From Dysgonamonadaceae bacterium (lineage in GTDB: Bacteria; Bacteroidota; Bacteroidia; Bacteroidales; Azobacteroidaceae), in NCBI GenBank assembly GCA_031260045.1, contig JAIRKO010000030.1:1-36398 (forward strand): a stretch of 36,398 bases of DNA, read 5' to 3'. The notes beneath the pieces were generated by a model. That model made no database searches. It saw nothing but the letters and a program-made list of their open reading frames with translations, and had not been told where the DNA came from. The position numbers and the translations under genes were made by a program. This document shows, one piece after another, positions 18,151 to 25,633 of this stretch (position 1 is the first letter of the stretch; each line of letters begins with the position of its first letter).

Positions 18151-20586
18151 ATGATTTACCCCGAAAATTTTGAACAAAAAACCGGTTTCGACCATATCAG
18201 GCAAGCCATTTTCGCCCGTTGCCTGTCGCCGCTCGGCGAAGAAAAGGTAGCCGGAATGACATTTTCCTCCGATTTCACTTTTATCCGTAAACAACTCTAT
18301 CAAACCCACGAGTTTACGCGAATTATTCGGGAAGAAGACGCTTTCCCCGCCGATTATTTTTTTGATGTGCGCGAAGCGTTGAAAAAAATCCGAATTGAAG
18401 GCGCTTATCTGGTTGAAAAAGAATTGTTCGACATTCGCCGGTCGCTGGAAACCATCAACGGGATTGTTCGGTTTTTCAGCAACGCCGCTTCCCGCAATGG
18501 GCGCGATTCGCACTCTCCTTATCCTTGTTTGCGGGAACTCACCACAGGCGTAAACTCCTTTCCCAAACTGACCGTGCAAATTGACGCCATCCTCGACAAA
18601 TTCGGGAAAGTCCGCGACAACGCCTCTCCCGAACTGTCCGAAATTCGCCGACAACTGACGCAAACGGCAAACGGTATTTCCAAGACTTTGCAAAGCATTT
18701 TACGGTCGGCGCAGTCGGAAAATCTGGTCGATAAGGACGTTGCCCCAACCATGCGCGACGGACGTTTGATGATTCCCATTATGCCGTCCGTGAAACGTAA
18801 AATCAAGGGAATTGTGCATGACGCATCGGCTTCCGGAAAGACCGTTTTTATCGAGCCTGCCGAAGTGGTTGAAGCGAACAATAAAATCCGCGAACTGGAA
18901 AGCGAGGAAAAACGCGAAATCATCCGCATCCTCACGGCTTTTACCAACCAAATCCGTCCCGATATTCCGGACATGCTCAATGCTTACCGGTTTCTGGCGA
19001 AAATTGATTTCATCAGGGCAAAGGCTTTGTTTGCGTTGGACATCAACGCCGTGCTGCCGGCTTTTGAGGATACTTGCCGGATGGACTGGATTCGCGCCGT
19101 TCATCCGTTGCTCTATCTTTCGCATAAAAAGCAAAACAAACCGGTTGTTCCGCTGGATATGGAATTGCCGCCCCGCCCGGTTATCCTGCTCGTATCCGGT
19201 CCCAACGCGGGCGGGAAGTCGGTTTTGCTCAAAACGGTCGGGCTGCTGCAATACATGCTGCAATCGGGATTGCTGATTCCCGTTGACGAACGCTCCAAAA
19301 CCGGCGTTTTCAAAGATATATTCCTTGATATAGGCGATGAGCAGTCTATCGAAAACGACCTGTCGACCTATAGTTCCCATTTGCTCAACATGAAATTTAT
19401 GCTGAAACACGCCAACGCCAAATCCCTGATTTTAATTGACGAATTCGGCGGAGGCACCGAGCCGAATATCGGCGGCGCGATTGCCGAGTCGTTGCTGCAC
19501 CGTTTCAACGAAAAGGGCTGTTTTGGCGTTGTTACAACGCATTACCATAATTTGAAACTGTATGCCGACGCTCATGAGGGCATCGTAAACGGCGCAATGC
19601 TGTATGACCGCCATTTGATGCAGCCCCTGTTTCGGCTTTCCGTCGGGCAGCCCGGTTCGTCGTTTGCCATTGAGATTGCCCGCAAAATCGGGCTGCCGGA
19701 AGATGTGATCGGCGAGGCTTCCGAAAAAGTCGGGCGGGATTATATCAATATGGATAAATATTTGCAGGACATTGTCAGGGACAAACGCTATTGGGAATCG
19801 AAACGCCAGCAGATTCATAAGCAGGAAAAACAATTAGAAGAACTGTCGGAACGTTACCGGTCGGATTGGGAGCAATTGGAAACGCAAAAAAAGGAATGGC
19901 TGGCAAAAGCGAAAACCGACGCAGAAGTTTTGCTTTCGGAGGCTAACGCCCAAATAGAAAAAACAATACGGGAAATAAAAAAAGCGCAAGCCGAAAAGGA
20001 AAAAACGAAAACGATCCGAAAAGAATTAGATGATTTTAAGAAAAAAGTACACGATATGCAACATGCGGAGCGCGAAACGAAACAGCAAACTGCGCCTCCC
20101 AAGCCAAAACCGAGTAAAACGTCCCGCGCGCCGCTTCCCCCGACCATCGCCATTGGCGATGCGGTGCGTATGAAAGGACAGCATACCGCCGGAACGGTGA
20201 TGATTGCCAAAGACGATTTTTTTATCGTGGCATTCGGCGCAGTGAAAGTAGATGTCAAAGCGGAACAACTGGAGAAAATAGCGGATACGCCAATTACGCA
20301 CACTCCCTCAACCATTCCCGATTTATCGACAAAGAAACTGCATTTCAAACTTGAAATCGACGTGCGCGGAATGCGGGGCGACGAGGCTTTGCAAACGGTG
20401 ATGTATTACATTGACGACGCCATACTGTGCAATGCCGGGCGGGTGCGCATCCTGCACGGGACAGGCAGCGGCGCGTTGCGGCAAATCATCCGCGAGTATT
20501 TGCAAACCGCCTCTGGTGTAAAACATTTTCAGGACGAGCAAGTGCAGTTTGGGGGCGTCGGCGTTACGGTTGTTGAACTGGAATAA
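18151..20586 (+). CDS. mutS2: Endonuclease MutS2 (Smr domain)
   Basis: An 811-residue MutS-family ATPase without the mismatch-recognition domain. MutS2 acts on branched recombination intermediates and, in some bacteria, on stalled ribosomes. Walker A GPNAGGKS is at 350-357 and Walker B LILIDEFGGGTEP at 426-438. A long charged coiled coil spans about 530-640 (rich in Glu, Lys and Gln). The C-terminal Smr nuclease domain from about 734 has LEIDVRGMRGDEAL and HGTGSGALR at 769-777. All catalytic parts are present. It lies 15 bases after guaB and is probably co-transcribed; it converges on the DUF454 gene. Confidence 0.96.
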   Translation: MIYPENFEQKTGFDHIRQAIFARCLSPLGEEKVAGMTFSSDFTFIRKQLYQTHEFTRIIREEDAFPADYFFDVREALKKIRIEGAYLVEKELFDIRRSLETINGIVRFFSNAASRNGRDSHSPYPCLRELTTGVNSFPKLTVQIDAILDKFGKVRDNASPELSEIRRQLTQTANGISKTLQSILRSAQSENLVDKDVAPTMRDGRLMIPIMPSVKRKIKGIVHDASASGKTVFIEPAEVVEANNKIRELESEEKREIIRILTAFTNQIRPDIPDMLNAYRFLAKIDFIRAKALFALDINAVLPAFEDTCRMDWIRAVHPLLYLSHKKQNKPVVPLDMELPPRPVILLVSGPNAGGKSVLLKTVGLLQYMLQSGLLIPVDERSKTGVFKDIFLDIGDEQSIENDLSTYSSHLLNMKFMLKHANAKSLILIDEFGGGTEPNIGGAIAESLLHRFNEKGCFGVVTTHYHNLKLYADAHEGIVNGAMLYDRHLMQPLFRLSVGQPGSSFAIEIARKIGLPEDVIGEASEKVGRDYINMDKYLQDIVRDKRYWESKRQQIHKQEKQLEELSERYRSDWEQLETQKKEWLAKAKTDAEVLLSEANAQIEKTIREIKKAQAEKEKTKTIRKELDDFKKKVHDMQHAERETKQQTAPPKPKPSKTSRAPLPPTIAIGDAVRMKGQHTAGTVMIAKDDFFIVAFGAVKVDVKAEQLEKIADTPITHTPSTIPDLSTKKLHFKLEIDVRGMRGDEALQTVMYYIDDAILCNAGRVRILHGTGSGALRQIIREYLQTASGVKHFQDEQVQFGGVGVTVVELE

Positions 20587-20603
20587 TAAGGGATTGATTG
20601 AAA

Positions 20604-20975
20604 TCAGGATTTGTTTTTCTTTGTCTTATAACTCAAAACATGTACGGTAACGCCCGCCGCAACGGCAAGAAGCACAATTTGCAACCACAATTTTCCGTTT
20701 GCGGCAAATATGATTGAACCGGTTATTGTAATCCAAAGCATTGATATTGAAATAATTTTAATACGTAAAGGGATTGTTTTTTCCTGCAAAAAATCGCGAA
20801 TGTATCGCCCGAAAATTTTATGATTGAGCAGCCAATCGTGTAGGCGTTGAGAACTGCGGGCAAACAAAAAGGCGGATAGCAGCAAAAAAGGCGTTGTGGG
20901 AAGCAAGGGTAGAAAAATGCCCAATATGCCTATGCTCAACGATATTATTCCTAAAATAATTAACAGGTATTTCAT
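20604..20975 (-). CDS. DUF454 (YbaN) family inner-membrane protein
   Basis: A 123-residue membrane protein of the YbaN/DUF454 family: two N-terminal hydrophobic segments around IGILGIFLPLLPTTPFLLLS, then the signature FARSSQRLHDWLLNHKIFG, followed by two more helices and a basic tail (KTKKNKS). The biochemical role is unknown. It stands alone on the minus strand, convergent with mutS2 and 73 bases downstream of the DUF2269-like gene. Confidence 0.85.
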   Translation of the reverse strand: MKYLLIILGIISLSIGILGIFLPLLPTTPFLLLSAFLFARSSQRLHDWLLNHKIFGRYIRDFLQEKTIPLRIKIISISMLWITITGSIIFAANGKLWLQIVLLAVAAGVTVHVLSYKTKKNKS

Positions 20976-21048
20976 TGTTTTTTAATTAATCACAAATGAC
21001 GTGTGCGGGGTTTGGCTTCGCCGATTTTCGCCTTTACACTGACGGGTT

Positions 21049-21534
21049 TTATTTTTTCTTAAATTGCGGTTTCATTACCGTCAAACACACGGCTGCAACC
21101 AACAGTAAAAGGATAACGGCAAACGCTCCCGTAAATATATTTTTTGATAAAATAAACGACGGATTCAGCAACGCATCTTCGCCCGTTTCATTCACAATGG
21201 CGAGCATATTTATGATGGATGGCGCAAATATAAATGCGCCGCCCGTCAGCGGAATTAAGTTTATGATATATTTCAGTACAAGCCATTTGTGCTTGAAAAA
21301 TCCCCATGAGGTAAATTTTGAAAACATTATCCCCGTAATGAATGTGATTAAATTTGCCGGGATAATTATCAATAAATCAATGTAATGAATCGCCAATAAT
21401 ATTTCCTGCAAATTATTTTTATTCAAAACAACCGTTAACAAAAACAGCCCGATAACACCCGCTCCAATCCAAACGGATGACGATAAAATGTGAATCGTTT
21501 TGATTACTTTATAGCCCTTGCTTGAGAGTTTCAT
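21049..21534 (-). CDS. DUF2269-like integral membrane protein
   Basis: A 161-residue protein with four membrane segments: KTIHILSSSVWIGAGVIGLF with a His at the first helix, a second near IDLLIIIPANLITFITGI, a third around LKYIINLIPLTGGAFIF and a last near FAVILLLLVAAVCLTV. The layout resembles the DUF2269 group, which is also related to copper-resistance D-type membrane domains. The ATG at 21534 gives MKLSSKGYKVIKTIH; the reading extends to 21639 without support. A possible -7 box (TACCTTTG on the minus strand) lies at 21596-21589. Function unknown. Confidence 0.6.
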   Translation of the reverse strand: MKLSSKGYKVIKTIHILSSSVWIGAGVIGLFLLTVVLNKNNLQEILLAIHYIDLLIIIPANLITFITGIMFSKFTSWGFFKHKWLVLKYIINLIPLTGGAFIFAPSIINMLAIVNETGEDALLNPSFILSKNIFTGAFAVILLLLVAAVCLTVMKPQFKKK

Positions 21535-21720
21535 AAAAATAAATTTTTCCTGCTCTGATGGCTTCGCAGGTCTTGCCATTTTTCGGCGCAAAGGTAAATA
21601 AAAAGGTTGGTTGCGCACATCACTAAACAAGGTATGCAACGTAGTATTTTTATTATAGCGGAAAATTTTAGAAACTTACCGAATTTCAGTATCTTTGCAC
21701 AATATTAATAACAAAAAAAT

Positions 21721-22257
21721 ATGAATAATACAACAAACAATTATGATTTGGTCTGGTATGCAAAAGGCGACTGGAAAGAAGGATTGCAGCGGCAACCGGA
21801 TGAATCGGTTAATAAAGAAGAGTTTATTCGTCAATATGCCGAAAATCCCGAATTGTGGCGGAAAGCTTTCCGCTTTTTGGCAAGTCCGGAATTTCCTCAT
21901 TTGACGGAGGGAAAACACGTAATAGACGGTGAAAACCTGTTTGTGAATATCAGCGAATACGCTACAAAAAGCAAAGAAGACCTTAAATGTGAGGCACATA
22001 TCAAATATGCGGATATTCAAGTGGTGATTTCCGGCGAGGAACTTATGGGTTTGACGCCCTTATCCGACACGCGAAACCACACGCCTTACGACGAGGAGAA
22101 AGACGTTTATTTCGTGGAACCGAATGATATGCGGTATTATTTAGCCGATACTTCCCTGTTTTTCATCTTTTTCCCGAACGACGCCCACCGTCCCGCCGTG
22201 AAAGTTACGAACAGTCTTCCGGTGAAAAAGGCGATTATGAAAGTGCGGATTGCTTGA
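21721..22257 (+). CDS. YhcH/YjgK/YiaL family protein (DUF386, EbgC-like)
   Basis: A 178-residue cupin-fold protein of the YhcH/YjgK/YiaL family, which includes the beta subunit EbgC of evolved beta-galactosidase and proteins linked to sialic acid and other sugar use. The family core is KHVIDGENLFVNISEY, then CEAHIKYADIQVVISGEE with the metal-site His, and later FIFFPNDAHRPAVKV. The N-terminal 50 residues are an added helical segment (VWYAKGDWKEGL) seen in Bacteroidota members. TATCTTTG at 21690-21697 is a good -7 box. Its 3' end overlaps the convergent M24 gene by 23 bases. Confidence 0.88.
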   Translation: MNNTTNNYDLVWYAKGDWKEGLQRQPDESVNKEEFIRQYAENPELWRKAFRFLASPEFPHLTEGKHVIDGENLFVNISEYATKSKEDLKCEAHIKYADIQVVISGEELMGLTPLSDTRNHTPYDEEKDVYFVEPNDMRYYLADTSLFFIFFPNDAHRPAVKVTNSLPVKKAIMKVRIA

Positions 22258-23404
22258 TTATATCTTCCTCAAAAACAGTCAGTTTCTCTATGCCGGAATC
22301 CGTAACAAGGTAGGTATCTTCATTTCCCACCGCGCCGATTCCCGGCAATACGAACTTGGGTTCGTAAGCGAAAACCATGCCCGGCAGCAAATGATCTTTC
22401 GAGCGCCCCGTTAATACAGGCAACTCATTGATTTCCAAACCAACTCCGTGACCGACAAATTTAGCTTGCTGGGTAATTCCCATGAAATTGGCGGCAAATC
22501 CTTCTTTTTCGGACATTTGAATCGACCATTCGTAAATCTCGGCGCAAGCTGTTCCAGGTCTCACGCTTTCCATCAGCCGGCTGTGCATATCCATCGAAAG
22601 CCGGTGCGCCCGATAAGCCTCTGCGGGAAGTTCGCCGAAAGCGAAAACGCGGGTCATATCCGACAGATAAGCGGTAAAACTCCCCGCCATATCAACCATT
22701 ACGGGCGTTCCGTCCCTGATGGTTTCGCCGCTTGCCCCAATCGGAATCGACGGATGAAGTCCGGCTCCGCCCAAAGCAAAATCGAAAGGCGAAGGTTGCG
22801 CCGCATTATTTCCGGTCAGGACGCTTCCCATGAAAATGTTCATATTTCGTCCGTAAACCCGGAAAATACCGAGCGAACCGTGTTTGCGCATAATCCGTTC
22901 GATTTCAATCTGAAATTCGATGTCCGTCATTCCTTCCCGGTAAACAGCGGGGATTTCGCGATAGGCTTCCGCTTGTTTGGCGGCGGAAATGCGGAATTGC
23001 TCAATTTCCCAAGGCGTTTTAATCATACGCGCCTGCCGCAGGATGGCGCTCGCATTGCCGGTATGCGCGGGATTAAACGCCTTTTTCAAACGAACCAATT
23101 CGCTGTAGGCAATTTGGTCTTCTTCCAGAAAAAGGTTCTCCGGCAAAGGAATACCGCGTGCATGGAGTAAAGCGGGAATATCTTCCGGCTTTCGGATTGA
23201 AACGATTTGCTCGCCCTCCCAACCCAAAGGACGCTGAACAAAATAAACGGGTTTACCTTCTGCCGGAAAATATAAAAATCCCATAAATACCTGTTCGGTA
23301 AGATAATAAATATTTACGTCGGTAGCAATCAAACAGGCGTCGCTTCCGGCTTTTGCAAGCAGTTTTTGCACTGAATTCCAGCGGATTTGCAGGTCGTTGT
23401 TCAT
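22235..23404 (-). CDS. M24 family metallopeptidase (Xaa-Pro peptidase type)
   Basis: A 389-residue creatinase/aminopeptidase P-like enzyme that cleaves N-terminal residues before proline or similar bonds. The N-terminal domain is a creatinase-like fold (residues 1-130). The C-terminal pita-bread domain has all five metal ligands in place: Asp238 in VMVDMAGSF, Asp249 in YLSDMTRVFAFG, His319 in FVGHGVGLEINE, Glu348 in FAYEPKFV and Glu362 in AVGNEDTYLVT. Full activity is therefore plausible; substrate preference cannot be read. The start at 23404 is chosen because the homologous part begins MNNDLQIRW; the longer reading to 23482 is not supported. Confidence 0.88.
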   Translation of the reverse strand: MNNDLQIRWNSVQKLLAKAGSDACLIATDVNIYYLTEQVFMGFLYFPAEGKPVYFVQRPLGWEGEQIVSIRKPEDIPALLHARGIPLPENLFLEEDQIAYSELVRLKKAFNPAHTGNASAILRQARMIKTPWEIEQFRISAAKQAEAYREIPAVYREGMTDIEFQIEIERIMRKHGSLGIFRVYGRNMNIFMGSVLTGNNAAQPSPFDFALGGAGLHPSIPIGASGETIRDGTPVMVDMAGSFTAYLSDMTRVFAFGELPAEAYRAHRLSMDMHSRLMESVRPGTACAEIYEWSIQMSEKEGFAANFMGITQQAKFVGHGVGLEINELPVLTGRSKDHLLPGMVFAYEPKFVLPGIGAVGNEDTYLVTDSGIEKLTVFEEDIIKQSALS

Positions 23405-23596
23405 AAAAATACTGTTGAAATAGGGTGCGAAATTATAATTATTTCTGTAATTCTGCAAATATAAGGGTGATAGGAAGTGCATTTGGCTATGCCGATTGCA
23501 CTCTAATTATTTCGGTATCATTACATATAAAAAAAAATCGTATCTTTGCTCACTGAAACATGTAGCCAAACCCTAACAAAACCGATAAAAAACACA

Positions 23597-23683
23597 GGAA
23601 AGATGCCGGAGTGGTCGATCGGGTCGCACTCGAAATGCGGTGTACGGGTAACTGTACCGGGGGTTCGAATCCCTCTCTTTCCG
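23597..23683 (+). tRNA. tRNA-Ser (anticodon CGA)
   Basis: An 87-nt class II tRNA. The acceptor arms GGAAAGA / TCTTTCC pair fully; the D stem is CCG/CGG; the anticodon stem is TCGCA/TGCGG around loop CTCGAAA (anticodon CGA, reads UCG). The variable arm is long, as is diagnostic for Ser. The T arm has TTCGAAT, the discriminator is G, and no CCA is encoded. TATCTTTG at 23541-23548 is a probable -7 box. The gene sits beside integrase remains, as tRNA-Ser genes often serve as attachment sites. Confidence 0.95.
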
Positions 23684-23690
23684 CGAGATA

Positions 23691-23714
23691 AAGCCGCTTT
23701 AATAAGCGGCTTTT
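23691..23714 (+). terminator. Intrinsic terminator after tRNA-Ser
   Basis: Perfect 9-bp stem AAGCCGCTT / AAGCGGCTT around loop TAAT, followed by a short T run. It lies 8 bases past the tRNA. Confidence 0.8.
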
Positions 23715-23798
23715 CTTTGTTTATACGGCTTTCTCTTGTGTTTTTTCGTGTCGTTTAACGGACATAATTAAACAAAAATAGACTTAATTAGACTGTTT

Positions 23799-23871
23799 TT
23801 TCGTACATTTTTTGAAAAAATACGAAAATTTGTACGAAATCTTCAAGCGTTTATTTATATTTGTACGAAAT
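23799..23871. repeat. Repeated GTACGAAA sites ahead of the integrase remnant
   Basis: GTACGAAAT occurs at 23832-23840 and 23863-23871, and its inverse TTTCGTAC at 23799-23806. A related TACGAAAAT is at 23821-23829. Another inverse copy (ATTTCGTAC) lies at 24779-24787 beyond the DUF5053 gene. Spacing next to an integrase gene suggests arm-type binding sites or an operator. TATATTTG at 23856-23863 is also a possible -7 box. Confidence 0.5.
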
Positions 23872-23885
23872 TTTAATATAATGCT

Positions 23886-24158
23886 ATGGATAACGTACAG
23901 TTACGCTATGTTTTTGATCGACTGAAACAGGCTAATAATGAAACAAAAAGAGGGTTGCTTCAAATCGAAGTCCGCCGATCAGGCACGAATGTAAAAAAAC
24001 TGATTTCTACCGGCGTACATCTTTACAAAAATCAATTTTCAGACAAAAACGGTTTCACATGCAAAAATCACGATAATGCCCCGGCGATAACAGGTAAGGT
24101 TGTTCGCATGTTCCGGCAGATTGAAGCTTTTGCCCTGTCGGATAAATGCAACTTTTAG
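23886..24158 (+). pseudogene. Tyrosine integrase, N-terminal arm-binding domain only (truncated)
   Basis: The 90-residue product reads like the arm-type DNA-binding domain that starts Bacteroidota phage and conjugative-element integrases: YVFDRLKQANNETKRGLLQI, then TNVKKLISTGVHLYKNQF and DNAPAITGKVVRMFRQIEAF. It stops at LSDKCNF, before the SAM-like core-binding domain and the catalytic R-H-R-Y part. The rest of an integrase is absent up to 25158. It may be a dead remnant; a small stand-alone arm-domain protein that competes for att sites is less likely. It follows tRNA-Ser by 200 bases, the classic place for an integrase next to attL. Confidence 0.7.
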
Positions 24159-24244
24159 ACGTTCCGGAAAAAGAAAAGGAAAGAGTGACAAATCAATATC
24201 TGGATGACATTCTTAACCGACAAAAGAGATTGAAAGAAGAGTAA
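24146..24244 (+). CDS. Small charged protein, 32 residues (possible)
   Basis: A short frame overlaps the end of the integrase remnant by 13 bases in another frame and reads MQLLDVPEKEKERVTNQYLD followed by DILNRQKRLKEE. It is highly charged and helical. It may be the displaced tail of the preceding frame or a small element-borne protein. The family is not recognised; the overlap of start and stop regions suggests coupling if it is real. Confidence 0.35.
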   Translation: MQLLDVPEKEKERVTNQYLDDILNRQKRLKEE

Positions 24245-24251
24245 GTAACCC

Positions 24252-24272
24252 AGCCCCTCGAAAAGAGGGGCT
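24252..24272 (+). terminator. GC-rich hairpin before the DUF5053 gene
   Basis: AGCCCCTC / GAGGGGCT form a perfect 8-bp stem around GAAAA, followed by AAAATTTGTTTTTATT. The T tract is offset by a few bases, so it is either a terminator for the preceding frames or a leader hairpin 16 bases before the next ATG. Confidence 0.55.
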
Positions 24273-24288
24273 AAAATTTGTTTTTATT

Positions 24289-24696
24289 ATGAATATAAAA
24301 AAATTAATGCAACAGATGCATGACGCTTCCGACCAGGAGAAAAAAATTATTGAAAAGAAAATTCAATCGCAATTCTCTGCGCTATCCGATGTGGAAAAAG
24401 AGGAGGTTCGAAAAGAATTTTTAGAGGGTTGGGATGAAAAATTAGCGGAAGCAGACAGGTTGATAAACAGAATAGATATCGCCCTTGAAATTTCTGAAAT
24501 CTCAAAGTATGTAAGCCTGTCAAAGATAGCTTCCGGTTATTTTGGAAAATCAAAAGAGTGGTTATATCAGCGAATTAAAGGGTATAACGTAAATGGAAAG
24601 AAGGCGAAATTTACAGACGAAGAAATAAAAAAACTCTCCATAGCCTTTGAAGATATTAGCCGAATGGCACACGAAACGTCTCTTAAGTTCTCTTAA
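24289..24696 (+). CDS. DUF5053 family protein (prophage/element type)
   Basis: A 135-residue protein. The N-terminal 70 residues are charged and probably coiled (MHDASDQEKKIIEKKIQSQF, DVEKEEVRKEF). The C-terminal part holds the family signature: VSLSKIASGYFGKSKEWLYQ, then RIKGYNVNGKKAKFTDEEIK, a helix-turn-helix-like segment. DUF5053 proteins occur in Bacteroidota prophages and integrated elements; the function is unknown, with DNA binding suggested by the HTH look. It is complete and the best-preserved gene of this element. A strong terminator follows at 24719. Confidence 0.75.
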   Translation: MNIKKLMQQMHDASDQEKKIIEKKIQSQFSALSDVEKEEVRKEFLEGWDEKLAEADRLINRIDIALEISEISKYVSLSKIASGYFGKSKEWLYQRIKGYNVNGKKAKFTDEEIKKLSIAFEDISRMAHETSLKFS

Positions 24697-24718
24697 GTTT
24701 CGATTAGCTTGACAGCGA

Positions 24719-24750
24719 CCCGTCATCATTCATTTGATGGCGGGCTTTTT
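24719..24750 (+). terminator. Intrinsic terminator after the DUF5053 gene
   Basis: CCCGTCATC / GATGGCGGG pair (one G-T) around ATTCATTT, followed by C and five T. It lies 23 bases past the stop codon. Confidence 0.75.
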
Positions 24751-25158
24751 ATCTGCACCGCGTCTCCATTTCATATAAATTTCGTACGTTGAACTGTAAT
24801 GTTTTGATTATCAGGGGTAATTGCAATCCCGTCCTAATTCCGCAATGAACCTTTGTAGTCAACTGTTTACGAATAGCAGGGACTAACTGCGGAAACCATC
24901 AACTTGGCGCATATACTTGCTGAGTTGAGTGCTACGTGGTACCGCTGAACTTCTTAAACTTACAGCGTCGCATTTTACCGTATCCTACAAAAACAATGTC
25001 GAAGCACTTTTTGTTCGCGGAAAAGCAAAGAGAAAGTATTTGAAGTATGTGGGAAAATGTATGAGATAAACAGCGTAAGCAATATAACTGCTTCACCAGC
25101 AAACTGCGAGCGGTGAAGCAATCCAGAAGAATAATCGGAACTAATTATGATTTACTTA
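24751..25158. other. Gene-poor remnant between the DUF5053 element and cvpA
   Basis: No complete gene is seen. The stretch holds an ATTTCGTAC site (24779) and a 46-codon reading from a GTG near 24930 that ends KRKYLKYVGKCMR-stop near 25069 and matches nothing I recognise. A half copy of repeat family A is at 25088. A duplicate of the tRNA-Ser 3' end that would mark the right attachment site was looked for and not found, so the right edge of the element is unknown. Confidence 0.5.
25088..25127. repeat. Partial family A repeat (A4)
   Basis: TGCTTCACC and GGTGAAGCA flank 14 bases, followed by ATCCAGA. This matches the inner arm of the A1/A3 elements with a rearranged centre. Confidence 0.55.
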
Positions 25159-25626
25159 TTAAAAAAACTCCTTAATATACGGCGAAACTATCGGCAACGC
25201 CATTTTAACAGGCGCGTAAGTAACCGATTTTTCCTGCATTTCCTTAGAAATAACCACCGATTTGGAATCAAAAGTAGAGAGGATATTTAACGCAAAACTC
25301 AGGCTAAGCAACCAAATCAAAACACCGAAAAGACCGCCCGCCAACCGGTTAATCATACCCATCGGCGTGAAATTGATGACTTTGTCGATCACGTTTGCCA
25401 ATAGCGTAAAAACAGTAATGATGAAGGAAAACGCAAAAACATAATATATCGCGTCGTGAATATGCCAATTTACAATATTGCGCAATATGCCCGCAATCAT
25501 GCCTGAAAACACAATCGCCAGAATGAACGAAACAAACGAAACAAGCCGTTTAACCAACCCGTCGTACAGCCCTTTTACAAGACCAGTGCACAAACACACA
25601 CATACAATTATATCCAACCAAGTCAT
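25159..25626 (-). CDS. CvpA family membrane protein
   Basis: A 155-residue protein with four membrane segments. It starts MTWLDIIVCVCLCTGLVKGL, where the Asp in the first helix and the G(L/I)xKGxxxGL pattern are marks of CvpA (colicin V production) proteins. A middle segment AIYYVFAFSFIITVFTLLAN and the GMINRLAGGLFGVLIWLL stretch complete the fold. The C-terminus is soluble. In E. coli CvpA is needed for colicin V release and bile salt tolerance; the molecular role is unclear. It starts 7 bases after infB and is the last gene of the rimP-nusA-infB operon. Confidence 0.85.
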   Translation of the reverse strand: MTWLDIIVCVCLCTGLVKGLYDGLVKRLVSFVSFILAIVFSGMIAGILRNIVNWHIHDAIYYVFAFSFIITVFTLLANVIDKVINFTPMGMINRLAGGLFGVLIWLLSLSFALNILSTFDSKSVVISKEMQEKSVTYAPVKMALPIVSPYIKEFF

Positions 25627-25633
25627 AATTTAC

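Noticed and set aside
24751-25158. Right attachment site duplicating the tRNA-Ser 3' end
   Set aside because: I looked for a copy of TTCGAATCCC...TTTCCG and found none, so the element's right border is not supported.
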